NCBI GenBank assembly: GCA_945957605.1 | Contig: CAMFLR010000010.1 | Span: 124,001 to 188,000, forward strand | DNA: 64,000 bases | Direction of reading: 5' to 3' | Origin: an uncultured Isosphaeraceae bacterium | GTDB taxonomy: Bacteria > Planctomycetota > Planctomycetia > Isosphaerales > Isosphaeraceae | Shown: piece after piece, positions 43,351-51,517 of the stretch | How the letters are laid out: every line of letters begins with the position of its first letter | Numbering within the stretch: the first letter of the stretch is position 1 | Notes under the pieces: generated by a model | The model's database searches: none | Told to the model about the DNA's origin: nothing | The model's input: the letters and a program-made list of their open reading frames with translations, nothing else | Position numbers and translations under genes: made by a program

Positions 43351-43926
43351 ATGCTCTGGCCACTCGTTCTCCCTTTTCAGATCACGTTTTGGCTGCTTGT
43401 CGCGTTCGTTGCTGTGTCGACGATATTCGCGCCAAAGAAATGGGCCCGCAGCAACGTGTTTGGGATTTCGCTGGTTTTAGGGTGCGTTGCCTTCATTCCC
43501 TCTTGCATGGGAATCATGTCGATTGTCGATTCCCAGCGTTTCGGAATATTTCAATATCATTCTGCCGCCGATGTAAACGACTTTCATGTTGAACACTACC
43601 TTCCCCAAAAAGCCCAAAATATCACCTTGATGACATATGTGTCGGGCCATCGTGCGAAGTATTCAATTTCGAAGGCGGACTTGCTCTCGTTTCTCGATGC
43701 AATTTGGGACAAATACGGTCAGTATTCGGATGTTCCGCGCAACAAGCTTCCCGATGGTGAAGCAATTTCCGCCGATATCATCGAGGTCATGTTTCCTGAC
43801 TTAAAGTGGCCTGCACTCAAGAATCCCACGGTGTACCGCAGCCCGGTCGGGAGTCGTGGGAGCGGGGCTACCTATTACTTCGATGCAACCACCAATACGG
43901 TCTATCATATTGCCAGTTATTGGTAA
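43351..43926 (+). CDS. Hypothetical membrane protein, 191 aa
   Basis: Start MLWPLVLPFQITFWLLVAF chosen because a longer open frame runs through the type D repeat. Two membrane helices (about 5-30 and 42-62) precede a soluble domain: HSAADVNDFHVEHYLPQKAQNITLMTY, SKADLLSFLDAIWDKYGQYSD, ...FDATTNTVYHIASYW. The ending pattern is unassigned. Inner-membrane protein with an exposed C-terminal domain, function unknown. Confidence 0.7.
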   Translation: MLWPLVLPFQITFWLLVAFVAVSTIFAPKKWARSNVFGISLVLGCVAFIPSCMGIMSIVDSQRFGIFQYHSAADVNDFHVEHYLPQKAQNITLMTYVSGHRAKYSISKADLLSFLDAIWDKYGQYSDVPRNKLPDGEAISADIIEVMFPDLKWPALKNPTVYRSPVGSRGSGATYYFDATTNTVYHIASYW

Positions 43927-44072
43927 TGCGATGACAGAGATACGCCAGGAGATGGTCGCTTAGCTAGTGCTTAGTCGTACTTATAAGTTTTCAAGTTGGG
44001 TGCAGGGTGGCTAGGACAGAGCGAAGCAAGAGAAGTCCCAGGGTTTCAAGCTGTGAACATTCGCCTTCGCTC

Positions 44073-44147
44073 GGGTGCCACTGGCTATGCCAGTGCTCCC
44101 CCATGCAAACAAAAAGACGAAGAACACTGGCATAGCCAGTGGCACCC
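44073..44147. repeat. Long inverted repeat, type B (B2)
   Basis: GGGTGCCACTGGCTATGCCA... and a mirrored half ending ...GCCAGTGGCACCC, matching B1 at 28922 in both arms; the central spacer differs. It lies in the 317-bp gap between two genes that converge; nothing else is seen in that gap. Confidence 0.88.
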
Positions 44148-44243
44148 AATCAAAGAATCCTGCTGTGACGATGCATGAAAACTCGCCATGCTTACTCCGG
44201 ATCGACGTAAACATGGCTCTCAGCATCGTATTCAGAGCACGGT

Positions 44244-45761
44244 TTAGAGCTTCATCAACTCCTCAAACCGTCCAGCCGCCTCATCCCACTCATGCGGATG
44301 CCGCGGCTCGTGGACAGTCACCGGGAACGACTTGGCCACGATCATTCGCGCGTCGGCCAGGCTGCCGATACGTCCTCGTGCCATCGCTTGCATGAGCACG
44401 TTGCCCACGGCGGTCGCTTCGATCGGTCCGGCGTGGACGGCGCGTCCAGTCGCATCGGCGGTGAACTGGCAGAGCAGGGCGTTGCGTGTGCCGCCGCCCA
44501 CGACGTGAATCGTGTTGATCTTGGTGTCGAGAATGCTCTCCATCCGCTCGATCGTCCAGCGATACTTGAGCGCCAGGCTCTCCATCGCGCAACGGACGAA
44601 CGCCCCTTCGTCGCTGGGAACGTTTTGCCCCGTCTTCTTGCAATACGCGGCAATCCGCGAGGGCATATCGCCAGGGGCGAAGAATGAGGGATCGTCGGGG
44701 TTGATCAGGCTTGCAAACGGCAGGGCCGCGGCCGACCAGCTAATCAACTCGTCGTACGAATAATCCTTGCCTCCGCGCGCCCAGTGACGTCGGCACTCTT
44801 GCACGAGCCAGAGGCCCATGATGTTCTTGAGCAGCCGAGTCGTTCCCGCCACGCCACCTTCGTTCGTGAAGTTGTACTTGAGTGTTTCGGCGTTGATAAC
44901 CGGCTGCGGCACCTCGACACCCAGCAGCGACCACGTGCCCGAGCTGAGATAGCACCAGTCGGGCTTGGCGGGGTTCTTGCTGCCGCCGCCGATCACCGGC
45001 ACTGCCGCGACGGCGCTTGCCGTGTCGTGCGTGGCAGGGGCGATCACGGTCAGCGGACGGCCGATTTTCAGTTCCTCGGCGACGCTTGGCCGAAGCTGGC
45101 CCAGTTCCGTGCCGGGTTCGATCAGCTCGGGCAGAATTCGTCGAGGCAGGCCCAGACCTTCGCAAAGTTCTTCGGACCACGTCGCCGTGCGCGGGTTGAA
45201 GAGCTGGGTAGTCGTGGCGTTGGTTCGTTCCCCTGCGCGACGGCCGGTAAGCAGCCAGCCGAAGAGGTCGGGCATCATGAGCAGCGTTTCGGCTGCGTCG
45301 AGAATCGGCCCGTTCGCTTGCGACATCGCCAGGAGTTGATAGACCGTATTGAACGGCAGGAATTGCAGGCCGGTGATGTCGTAGATCTTCTCCTTGGAAA
45401 CTCGCTTAAGTGCAAGTTCCATCATACCTTCGGTGCGGGCGTCGCGATAATGCACCGGGTTGCCGAGGAGATAATCCCCCTTGCCGACGAGCCCGAAATC
45501 GACACCCCAGGTATCGACCGCAACCCCTTCAAGACCCGGCCATTCGGCGGCGGCTTTGCCGAGCGCGACCTTCATTTCGTCGAACAGGCGGATGAGATCC
45601 CAGTGCAGGGTGTCGAGCAGGCGAACCGGGCCGTTGGGGAAGCGGTGAACTTCGTCGAGCTTCAAACGCTCGCCATCGAATTGCCCAAGGAGCCCACGAC
45701 CGCTCTCGGCGCCAAGGTCGAGAGCGAGGTAATCGGAAGTGTTCGCTTGATGCACGTGCAC
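44244..45761 (-). CDS. rhaB: Rhamnulokinase
   Basis: Phosphorylates L-rhamnulose at O-1 in rhamnose breakdown. 505 residues of the FGGY carbohydrate-kinase family: DLGAESGRGLLGQFDG near the start (phosphate-binding), HYRDARTEG, and HVVGGGTRNALLCQ near the C-terminus (adenosine-binding). The N-terminal ATP-type motif and mid-part AVDTWGVDFGLVG also fit. The start is GTG at 45761; no good ribosome site is seen, so the N-terminus is slightly uncertain. No rhaA or rhaD is in the window. Confidence 0.92.
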   Translation of the reverse strand: MHVHQANTSDYLALDLGAESGRGLLGQFDGERLKLDEVHRFPNGPVRLLDTLHWDLIRLFDEMKVALGKAAAEWPGLEGVAVDTWGVDFGLVGKGDYLLGNPVHYRDARTEGMMELALKRVSKEKIYDITGLQFLPFNTVYQLLAMSQANGPILDAAETLLMMPDLFGWLLTGRRAGERTNATTTQLFNPRTATWSEELCEGLGLPRRILPELIEPGTELGQLRPSVAEELKIGRPLTVIAPATHDTASAVAAVPVIGGGSKNPAKPDWCYLSSGTWSLLGVEVPQPVINAETLKYNFTNEGGVAGTTRLLKNIMGLWLVQECRRHWARGGKDYSYDELISWSAAALPFASLINPDDPSFFAPGDMPSRIAAYCKKTGQNVPSDEGAFVRCAMESLALKYRWTIERMESILDTKINTIHVVGGGTRNALLCQFTADATGRAVHAGPIEATAVGNVLMQAMARGRIGSLADARMIVAKSFPVTVHEPRHPHEWDEAAGRFEELMKL

Positions 45762-46074
45762 GACGGAGGTCTCGAAGTCGAGGAGAGATCATTCGTTCGA
45801 TTCGGGCCCTTATCTTAATAATCCCATATACCTGGGGCAATTGCTTCTCGGCCGCGGTGCAGCGACTGTTCCGCTTCCGTGGTCCGCGAAATCGGTGTGT
45901 GATCGAACGGTAGTCATCGATCTGAATGGCCGTCGACGCCTGGTCGATCCTGCACGATCGTCCCAACGTAACTCCGTGGTACGTCTGGCATCTCGGATGC
46001 GGGCTAGGTTAAGATCCAGGACGATCACCTCGTCTTGGCCCTTTTCAGCCAATATCTCCGGGAGGTTCGACACA
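45762..46074. other. Divergent intergenic region
   Basis: 313 bp between the rhamnulokinase start and the aldo/keto reductase start, so it should hold two divergent promoters. An A+T-rich segment is at about 45812-45832 (CTTATCTTAATAATCCCATA). I cannot place a convincing -35/-10 pair or operator, and no repeat is present. Confidence 0.45.
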
Positions 46075-46992
46075 ATGACTCCGCCAGTCCACCGCCGCGA
46101 TTTCCTCGCGCAGGCCTCGGCCGCGACTGCCGCACTCGCCGTAACCGCCAACGCCGCACAGGCCGCGAATTCCGCGCTTTATCCTCGGGCCAACTTGCCC
46201 GCCTCGGCCACCGATAAACGCACGCTCGGGAAAACGGGCATTCAGGTTTCGCTCATCGGCATGGGGACCGGCAGCATCGGCTCGGGACAGGCGAGCAATC
46301 AGACGCGCCTGGGCATTCCAGCGTTCACCAAGGTGGTGCGTCACGCGATCGACCACGGCGTCTGCCTGTTCGACGTCGCCGACCAGTACGGCTCGCACGT
46401 TTATCTCCGCGAAGCCCTCAAGGGCGTGCCGCGTGACAAGTATGTGATCCAGACCAAGACGCACGCGACCAAGATGGCCGACTGCAAGAGCCACCTGGAA
46501 CGCTATCGCCTCGAACTTGGTGTTGATTACATCGATATCGTGCTCTTGCACTGCATGACCAAGAGCGGCTGGCAGCACGACCACACCGGTGCGATGGATT
46601 ATCTCCGTCAGGCGAAGGAAGAAAAGATCATCCGCGCCCACGGCACGAGCTGCCACGGCATGGATCCGCTGCGCACGTCGGCCAAAGAGCCGTTCGTCGA
46701 GGTCGACCTCGCCCGAATCAATCCCGAAGGGTTGATCATGGACGACAAGAAGCCCGACGAAGTTGCCTCGCAGCTCGAAGAAATGCATGGCGCGGGCAAG
46801 GGCGTCATCGGCATGAAGATCCTCGGCGAAGGTCGGATCACCAAGCCCGAAGCCAAGGATAACTCACTGCGGTTCGTCCTCGGTCTAGGAACGGTCGACG
46901 CCTTCATCATCGGCTTCGAATCGACCGACCAGGTCGACGATATTATCAAGCGCACCGACGATGCGATTTCCTTCCTCAAGGGCAAGGCTTGA
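46075..46992 (+). CDS. Tat-exported aldo/keto reductase
   Basis: 305 residues with a twin-arginine signal (HRRDFLAQASAATAAL, 6-21). The catalytic aldo/keto reductase part starts TLGKTGIQVSLIGMGTGSIG, with D (in LFDVADQYG) and Y as in the family tetrad, and continues VIQTKTHATKMADCKSHLERYRLELGVDYIDIVLLH. The start has a strong GGGAGGTTCGACACA leader. Export through Tat implies folded, cofactor-loaded transfer to the periplasm. Partner or substrate unknown. Confidence 0.9.
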   Translation: MTPPVHRRDFLAQASAATAALAVTANAAQAANSALYPRANLPASATDKRTLGKTGIQVSLIGMGTGSIGSGQASNQTRLGIPAFTKVVRHAIDHGVCLFDVADQYGSHVYLREALKGVPRDKYVIQTKTHATKMADCKSHLERYRLELGVDYIDIVLLHCMTKSGWQHDHTGAMDYLRQAKEEKIIRAHGTSCHGMDPLRTSAKEPFVEVDLARINPEGLIMDDKKPDEVASQLEEMHGAGKGVIGMKILGEGRITKPEAKDNSLRFVLGLGTVDAFIIGFESTDQVDDIIKRTDDAISFLKGKA

Positions 46993-47070
46993 GAACGGAT
47001 TGAAGTATGAGCCGGGAGAGTCTTCCGGCTCATGCCTTCGCTCTCTCACGCTCCTCAGCGAAGCAAAATC

Positions 47071-47251
47071 TCCTCGCTCCCATGCTCCTGCGTGGGAGTG
47101 TTTCTTCGACCGCTCTGCGGTCGCTCTTAAACAGATGTCATTGCATCATCTGAGCACGCCAAGACGTAAGTCACATCTCATTTAAAGTCCATCAGTCTCG
47201 CAGCCGCAGAGCGGCAGGAATTCCGCTCCCACGCAGATCGTCGGAGCGAGG
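47071..47251. repeat. Composite hairpin element, type E (E2)
   Basis: Left: CTCCCATGC-TCCT-GCGTGGGAG followed by GACCGC-TCT-GCGGTC. Right half: CCGC-AGA-GCGG and CCGCTCCCACGCAGATCGTCGGAGCG, which is partly decayed. Occupies the 313-bp gap between the aldo/keto reductase and the next gene; nothing else is seen there. Confidence 0.85.
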
Positions 47252-47305
47252 AAGAATGCACGGAAAACAGTGAGAAAAAGGGCAAAGAGGCGCGAATCCT
47301 GTGCC

Positions 47306-47902
47306 CTATCCCTTCTTCTCCGGCGGTTGTTCCCGGATCAGAATCGCCGGTCGTGGTAGGCGAGGATGGCGCTTCTCGTTACGCGAACCGGGGCGAGCGG
47401 GCGTGACTTCGGATGAAATCACAGGCCCGGCGCGGCGCTCGAGTTGATCCCAGAAGTGGGACAAATCCTTCAGTGCGGTCGCCGGTGTCGCGTTTTGTAC
47501 GAGCGTCGTGATCTCCGCGCCAAGCTCTTCCATCCGCGCGCGGTCAAGCATGCCGGAACCCGTCAAAGCGATAAGCATGCCGTGTGTGTCGGCGACTGCT
47601 TTTTTCCAGGTAGCGGCTTCAATGTCGGCCGGAACGCGATTCGCGAGAGGGTCGATGAGAGGGGCCACTTGGGTTTCGCCGTAGGCGGCAAGTGCTTCGT
47701 AATTTGCCTTCCAGGATCGGAATCCCAGATAGACTGCACCCCAGGTCAGCAACACGCCAATCACGGCCAGAATCACGAATTTCCGGCCTGAAACTCCGTC
47801 TTCCTCGGGCGCGGCGGGTGGCTGGGGGATCATCGACTCGACCGACCATTGCGCAGAGCTGTGGCCGTTGCCGTTTGTGTGTCCATTGCTCGCACTCGCC
47901 AT
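47306..47902 (-). CDS. Hypothetical membrane-anchored protein
   Basis: 198 residues. A low-complexity start (MASASNGHTNGNGHSS) precedes a membrane helix at about 42-62 (FVILAVIGVLLTWGAVYLGF), then a helical soluble domain (LAAYGETQVAPLIDPL, AEITTLVQNATPATALKDLSHFWDQLERRAG) and a proline-rich tail. No enzymatic motif. Likely periplasm-facing; function unknown. Confidence 0.7.
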   Translation of the reverse strand: MASASNGHTNGNGHSSAQWSVESMIPQPPAAPEEDGVSGRKFVILAVIGVLLTWGAVYLGFRSWKANYEALAAYGETQVAPLIDPLANRVPADIEAATWKKAVADTHGMLIALTGSGMLDRARMEELGAEITTLVQNATPATALKDLSHFWDQLERRAGPVISSEVTPARPGSRNEKRHPRLPRPAILIREQPPEKKG

Positions 47903-48113
47903 CAGAAATCACTCCACCCGCCAGCCGGAACCGATCGTTCTAGTTTAGACGTCTAGATCAGCCACGAACAGGCGAGCCGCGTGATTGCTGTTGGTTGACG
48001 GGGCAGGGCGGGGGTCGTACGATCGCCATCGAGGGGTGGCGAATTTGTAACGTTCGTTCTCCGGCGCAGGCTGGAAAACGAACCATTCATACGGCCTCAA
48101 TGGTAATACGCTC

Positions 48114-48875
48114 GTGCATATCTTGCTCACCAACGACGACGGCGTGTTTGCCCCCGGTTTGCGCGCCTTGCGCAAGGAACTCAAGCGCCTGGGAACCGTG
48201 ACCGTCGTCGCGCCCGCCGTGGAACAGAGTGGTGTCGGCCATTCGATCACGCTGCTGGAACCGATGGTCGTGAAGTCGGTCGACGACGAGGAAGGCGCGC
48301 CGATCGGCTTCTCCGTCGAAGGTAGCCCTGCCGACAGCGTCAAGCTCGCCGTTTGCGAACTGCTCGACCGTCCGCCGGATCTGATCGTCTCGGGCATCAA
48401 CGCCGGCAGCAACGCGGGTATCAACGTCCTGTATTCGGGAACGGTCGCTGCGGCGATTGAAGGGGCGTTCTTCAAGATCACGAGCATCGCCGTCTCGCTC
48501 GAACTGGCCGAGCATTACGACTACCCTCACGCCGCGCGTCATGCGGCGAAGGTGATCGAGCGCATTCTCGCGAACAAGCCAGCGCCCGGCTCGCTGTTCA
48601 ACGTCAATCTACCCGCGCATTCCCGCGGTGAACCCAAGGGAATCAAGGTGGTGCCGATGGGTGTGGGGCGTTACGGCGAAGGTTTCGAGCGCCGGCACGA
48701 CCCACGAGGGCGCACTTATTACTGGATGACATACAACCCGCCGTTCCACATGGAAGGGCCGGAAACCGACGTCACCAGCCTGTGCAACGGTTATATCACC
48801 GTGACGCCCCTGCACTTCGACCTGACGCGCTACGAACAGCTTCCGGAAATTGCCAAGTGGGATTGGTCGCTTTGA
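48114..48875 (+). CDS. surE: 5'/3'-nucleotidase SurE
   Basis: Removes phosphate from nucleoside monophosphates and small polyphosphates. 253 residues from a GTG start: MHILLTNDDGVFAPGLRAL (metal-binding NDDG at 7-10), then SGINAGSNAGINVLYSGTVAAA with the conserved N and SGT/VAAA stretch. Length and order match the family. No canonical SD is seen beyond CTCGTG. A lipoprotein gene follows 29 bp later. Confidence 0.93.
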   Translation: MHILLTNDDGVFAPGLRALRKELKRLGTVTVVAPAVEQSGVGHSITLLEPMVVKSVDDEEGAPIGFSVEGSPADSVKLAVCELLDRPPDLIVSGINAGSNAGINVLYSGTVAAAIEGAFFKITSIAVSLELAEHYDYPHAARHAAKVIERILANKPAPGSLFNVNLPAHSRGEPKGIKVVPMGVGRYGEGFERRHDPRGRTYYWMTYNPPFHMEGPETDVTSLCNGYITVTPLHFDLTRYEQLPEIAKWDWSL

Positions 48876-48904
48876 CATTCGCTCATTTCAACAAGGATGC
48901 GACG

Positions 48905-49366
48905 ATGCGACTGCTCGCTTCAGCTTTTGTTTTGCCTCTCAGCCTGCTGCTGAGCGCGGGGTGCGACGAGCCAGCGCCGGCTAAGAAGAAAGTGCAAACG
49001 CGCGAGATCCTTAACCAGCGCACGCAAGACATTCGTGACGCGCCAAAGGAAATCAAATCCGGCGCGGCCGTTCCCGCGCCGAAGAAGCCGATCGCACGCG
49101 ACCCGATCACTCTTGTAGGCAACACGTACGTCACGGCGATCGGTCGGACTTCGATCGACAACATGAAGCACGCGGTTGATCTGTTCCAGGCGAGTGAAGG
49201 GCGGTATCCCAAGGATTACAACGAATTCATGGAACGGATCATCAAGGAAAACAACATCGCGTTGCCGAAGCTGCCGTACTATCAGGAATACGCCTACGAC
49301 GCCGCCAAGCATGAGTTGCAGGTGATTGAATATCCCGACAAGAAGGATGCGGGACCTGGAAAATGA
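48905..49366 (+). CDS. Lipoprotein with pseudopilin-like C-terminus
   Basis: 153 residues. A lipobox (LLLSAGC, Cys at about 19) ends the signal peptide. Residues about 78-140 read ...DNMKHAVDLFQASEGRYPKDYNEFMERIIK...LPYYQEYAYDA, with the 'L..Y....GRYP..L.E..' pattern of type II pseudopilins (GspG-like). A similar C-terminus appears in the protein at 58742-59254. It probably sits on an outer or periplasm-facing membrane; role unknown. It lies 29 bp after surE. Confidence 0.78.
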   Translation: MRLLASAFVLPLSLLLSAGCDEPAPAKKKVQTREILNQRTQDIRDAPKEIKSGAAVPAPKKPIARDPITLVGNTYVTAIGRTSIDNMKHAVDLFQASEGRYPKDYNEFMERIIKENNIALPKLPYYQEYAYDAAKHELQVIEYPDKKDAGPGK

Positions 49367-49372
49367 GTGTTT

Positions 49373-49399
49373 CGGGCAACTTGTTGTCCCGGCCACCCT
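49373..49399 (-). repeat. Partial REP-like unit, type A
   Basis: CGGGCAACTTGTTGTCCCGG followed by CCACCC: head and first palindrome of a type A unit, in reverse orientation. It starts only 7 bp after the lipoprotein stop codon. Confidence 0.75.
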
Positions 49400-49406
49400 G
49401 CGGAAG

Positions 49407-49500
49407 GGGTGGCTGGGGCAGAATGCCCCAGAACCCAGAGCGACGAGAATTTTCAGAAGTTGGCACCCATTTCAAACTGGGCATTCTGGCCTAGCCACCC
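49407..49500. repeat. Composite hairpin element, type D (D2)
   Basis: GGGGTGGC then TGGGGCA-GAA-TGCCCCA, about 55 bp of spacer, and CTGGGCATTCTGGCCTAGCCACCCC mirroring the start. It shares the outer GGGTGGC/GCCACCC motif of types A-C. It is stacked directly between a partial type A unit and a type E hairpin in one 191-bp gap. Confidence 0.82.
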
Positions 49501-49537
49501 CGAAGATTCGTGACGACGCAGAGCATCGTCACGAGGG
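49500..49537. repeat. Half type E hairpin element (E4)
   Basis: CGAAGAT-T-CGTGACGACGC-AGA-GCATCGTCACG is the reverse complement of the left hairpin of the type E element at 56129, with one stem pair changed and kept complementary. Although a short T-run (GGGATTTTG) follows, family membership explains it better than a terminator. It may still end transcription of the lipoprotein or VWA gene. Confidence 0.8.
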
Positions 49538-49557
49538 ATTTTGCCTCTTGATATAGA

Positions 49558-51204
49558 TCACCGGCCTGCCAGATTTCGGGCACGACGGGCAAGGTCGAGA
49601 AATTCCGCGCGATAGCCTGACGGATCGCGTCCAAGGCTCGACTCGGCCGAGGCGATCACTTCGTCCCAGCTCGCATCTTCCTTGAATTGGGAGTCGCGCA
49701 GGAGCATGCCGAAGCTGGCGACCGCGGCGGCGAAGCGGAAATCGTCGGTTGGGGTGTCGACGATGTTTCCTGCGTCGAGCGCGAACTCGAAGCCATCGCT
49801 CTTGTCGCTTTCGGGAGCCTTGTAGCGAATCTTGATCGTGAGCAATTCTTCCGACTTCTCGTCGTGCGCTTGCCTTGGCTTCTTGTTTTGCTGATAACGC
49901 AATGGGTCGACGCCGGGGGCGTTGTGCTGACGATCGACCGGGACGATTTCGTAGAGCGCGGTGACGGTGTGACCCGCGCCAATTTCGCCGGCGTCTTTCT
50001 TGTCGTCGTTAAAGTCGCGCGCTTTGAGCAGCCGGTTTTCGTAGCCAATCAGGCGGTACGACTCAACCTGCTTCGGGTTGAATTCCACCTGGATTTTCAC
50101 GTCCTTGGCAATGGTGACGAGCGTGCCGCCCATCTGTTCGACGAGCACTTTTTTCGCCTCGGGAATACCGTCGATGTAAGCTGCCTGGCCGTTGCCGCGG
50201 TCGGCGAGTTTTTCGAGCATGCCGTCCTTGTAGTTCCCCATCCCAAAGCCAAGCACACTCAGGAAAACGCCACTCTTTGCCTTGTCGCTGATCAGTTGCG
50301 ACATCGCGCCTTCCGACGTGATGCCGACGTTGAAATCGCCGTCGGTGCAGAGGATCACGCGATTCGTGCCGCCCTTGATGAAGTTCCCCACAGCCGTGTC
50401 GTAGGCGAGTTGCAGCCCCGCACTGCCGTTGGTTGAACCGCCGGCTTGCAGGTGTTCGAGCGCTGCGAGGATTTGAGCCTTGCGATCGCAGGAAGTCGAA
50501 GGCAGAACCAGGCCCGATGCGCCCGCGTAAACCACAATCGCCACGCGGTCGTTCTCGCCGAGCTTGCTCACCAGCATCTTGAGTCCGGCCTGCACGAGCG
50601 GGAGCTTGTTTGGATCGGCCATCGAGCCTGAGACGTCGATGAGAAAAACAAGATTGCTGGCAGGACGCTGATCGTTCCGGATCTCACGTCCCTTCAAGCC
50701 GATGCGGGCGAGCAGGTGGTCGCTCTTCCAGGGGCAGGGGCCAACCTCGGCGTTGATTGTGAATGGATCCTTGTTGTTCGATGCAGAGGGATAATCATAC
50801 GGGAAATAGTTCACGAGTTCTTCGAGCCGGACCGCATCCTTGGGCGGCAAGGTATTCTGCGTGAGGAAGCGGCGGACGTTGGAATATGAGGCCGTATCGA
50901 CGTCGATCGCGAATGTGGAGAGAGGTTGCGTCGTGCTCTGGCGGAATCCGTTTTCGACGATCGTGGAGTAAGATTCGGCCGAGGGTTGCGCAGCGGGAGT
51001 CTGTTCCTGTGGGCGGGAGTCAAAGACCACGGCCGGGGAGACAGATTTGGCAGACTCCGCCCTTGGAGCAACCGTTGCACGACGGGCGGCGCTGCTTCCC
51101 TCTTCGCCGCCACAACCAATGCAGCCAAGATAAGCAACAGTCAGCGTGAAAAGAGCGGTAGACCTGGCAAGTCGATCATGGTTTCGCGAGCAATGCGCAT
51201 GCAT
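49558..51204 (-). CDS. VWA-domain lipoprotein (YfbK-like)
   Basis: 548 residues from MHAHCSRNHDRLARST, with AGGAGACGGTGC upstream. A lipobox (LGCIGCGG) ends the signal peptide. A disordered segment (about 30-110) precedes the conserved YfbK-type front (TFAIDVDTASYSNVRRFL) and a von Willebrand A domain with the MIDAS motif DVSGS (LVFLIDVSGSMAD) and IVVYAGASGLVLPSTS, ending in the DUF3520-type C-terminal region (DFRFAAAVASFGMLLRDSQF). Likely a surface- or periplasm-attached metal-dependent adhesion/scaffold protein. Confidence 0.9.
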   Translation of the reverse strand: MHAHCSRNHDRLARSTALFTLTVAYLGCIGCGGEEGSSAARRATVAPRAESAKSVSPAVVFDSRPQEQTPAAQPSAESYSTIVENGFRQSTTQPLSTFAIDVDTASYSNVRRFLTQNTLPPKDAVRLEELVNYFPYDYPSASNNKDPFTINAEVGPCPWKSDHLLARIGLKGREIRNDQRPASNLVFLIDVSGSMADPNKLPLVQAGLKMLVSKLGENDRVAIVVYAGASGLVLPSTSCDRKAQILAALEHLQAGGSTNGSAGLQLAYDTAVGNFIKGGTNRVILCTDGDFNVGITSEGAMSQLISDKAKSGVFLSVLGFGMGNYKDGMLEKLADRGNGQAAYIDGIPEAKKVLVEQMGGTLVTIAKDVKIQVEFNPKQVESYRLIGYENRLLKARDFNDDKKDAGEIGAGHTVTALYEIVPVDRQHNAPGVDPLRYQQNKKPRQAHDEKSEELLTIKIRYKAPESDKSDGFEFALDAGNIVDTPTDDFRFAAAVASFGMLLRDSQFKEDASWDEVIASAESSLGRDPSGYRAEFLDLARRARNLAGR

Positions 51205-51517
51205 GCACCGTCTCCTGTTTTTGGAGTGAACCCGACGCCGTTGACAACCGTCTGATATCCGAGAATACGGCCGTTTTTGGGCCAGTTGATGGTTGATAAA
51301 CGCAATTTTTAAGAGGAGCAATCAGATTCGGGCAAGATTGCTGTTCTATCGTTTCATACAAACGTCTTACGTCGATTGACCTTCGATTCAGTGGCATATT
51401 TTTCTGCGTTTAGGCACAATAAAGGGTCGTCTCCGACGAATTTCGGAGTAATTCGTGTGCGTTTGCGCGGCGCGAATTGACCCCGGTTCGTGACTGTTGG
51501 TGGTAGGAGTGCTCTGT
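51205..51517. other. Divergent intergenic region
   Basis: 313 bp between the VWA lipoprotein and HEAT-protein genes, which diverge. It contains TTGACA at 51241-51246 with a weak GAATAC-like -10 at 51263-51268 (16-17 bp spacing) that could serve the HEAT gene, and stretches rich in A+T near 51290-51420. No repeat or RNA element is seen. Confidence 0.45.

Noticed and set aside
49508..49537. Hairpin plus short T-run read as a terminator of the lipoprotein gene
   Set aside because: Its sequence is the reverse complement of the type E element's left hairpin at 56129, so repeat identity is the better explanation, though it may also stop transcription.
51241..51268. Promoter TTGACA plus a -10 for the HEAT-repeat gene
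   Set aside because: The -10 (GAATAC-like) is weak and the site is about 250 bp upstream of the start, so I only mention it as a possibility.
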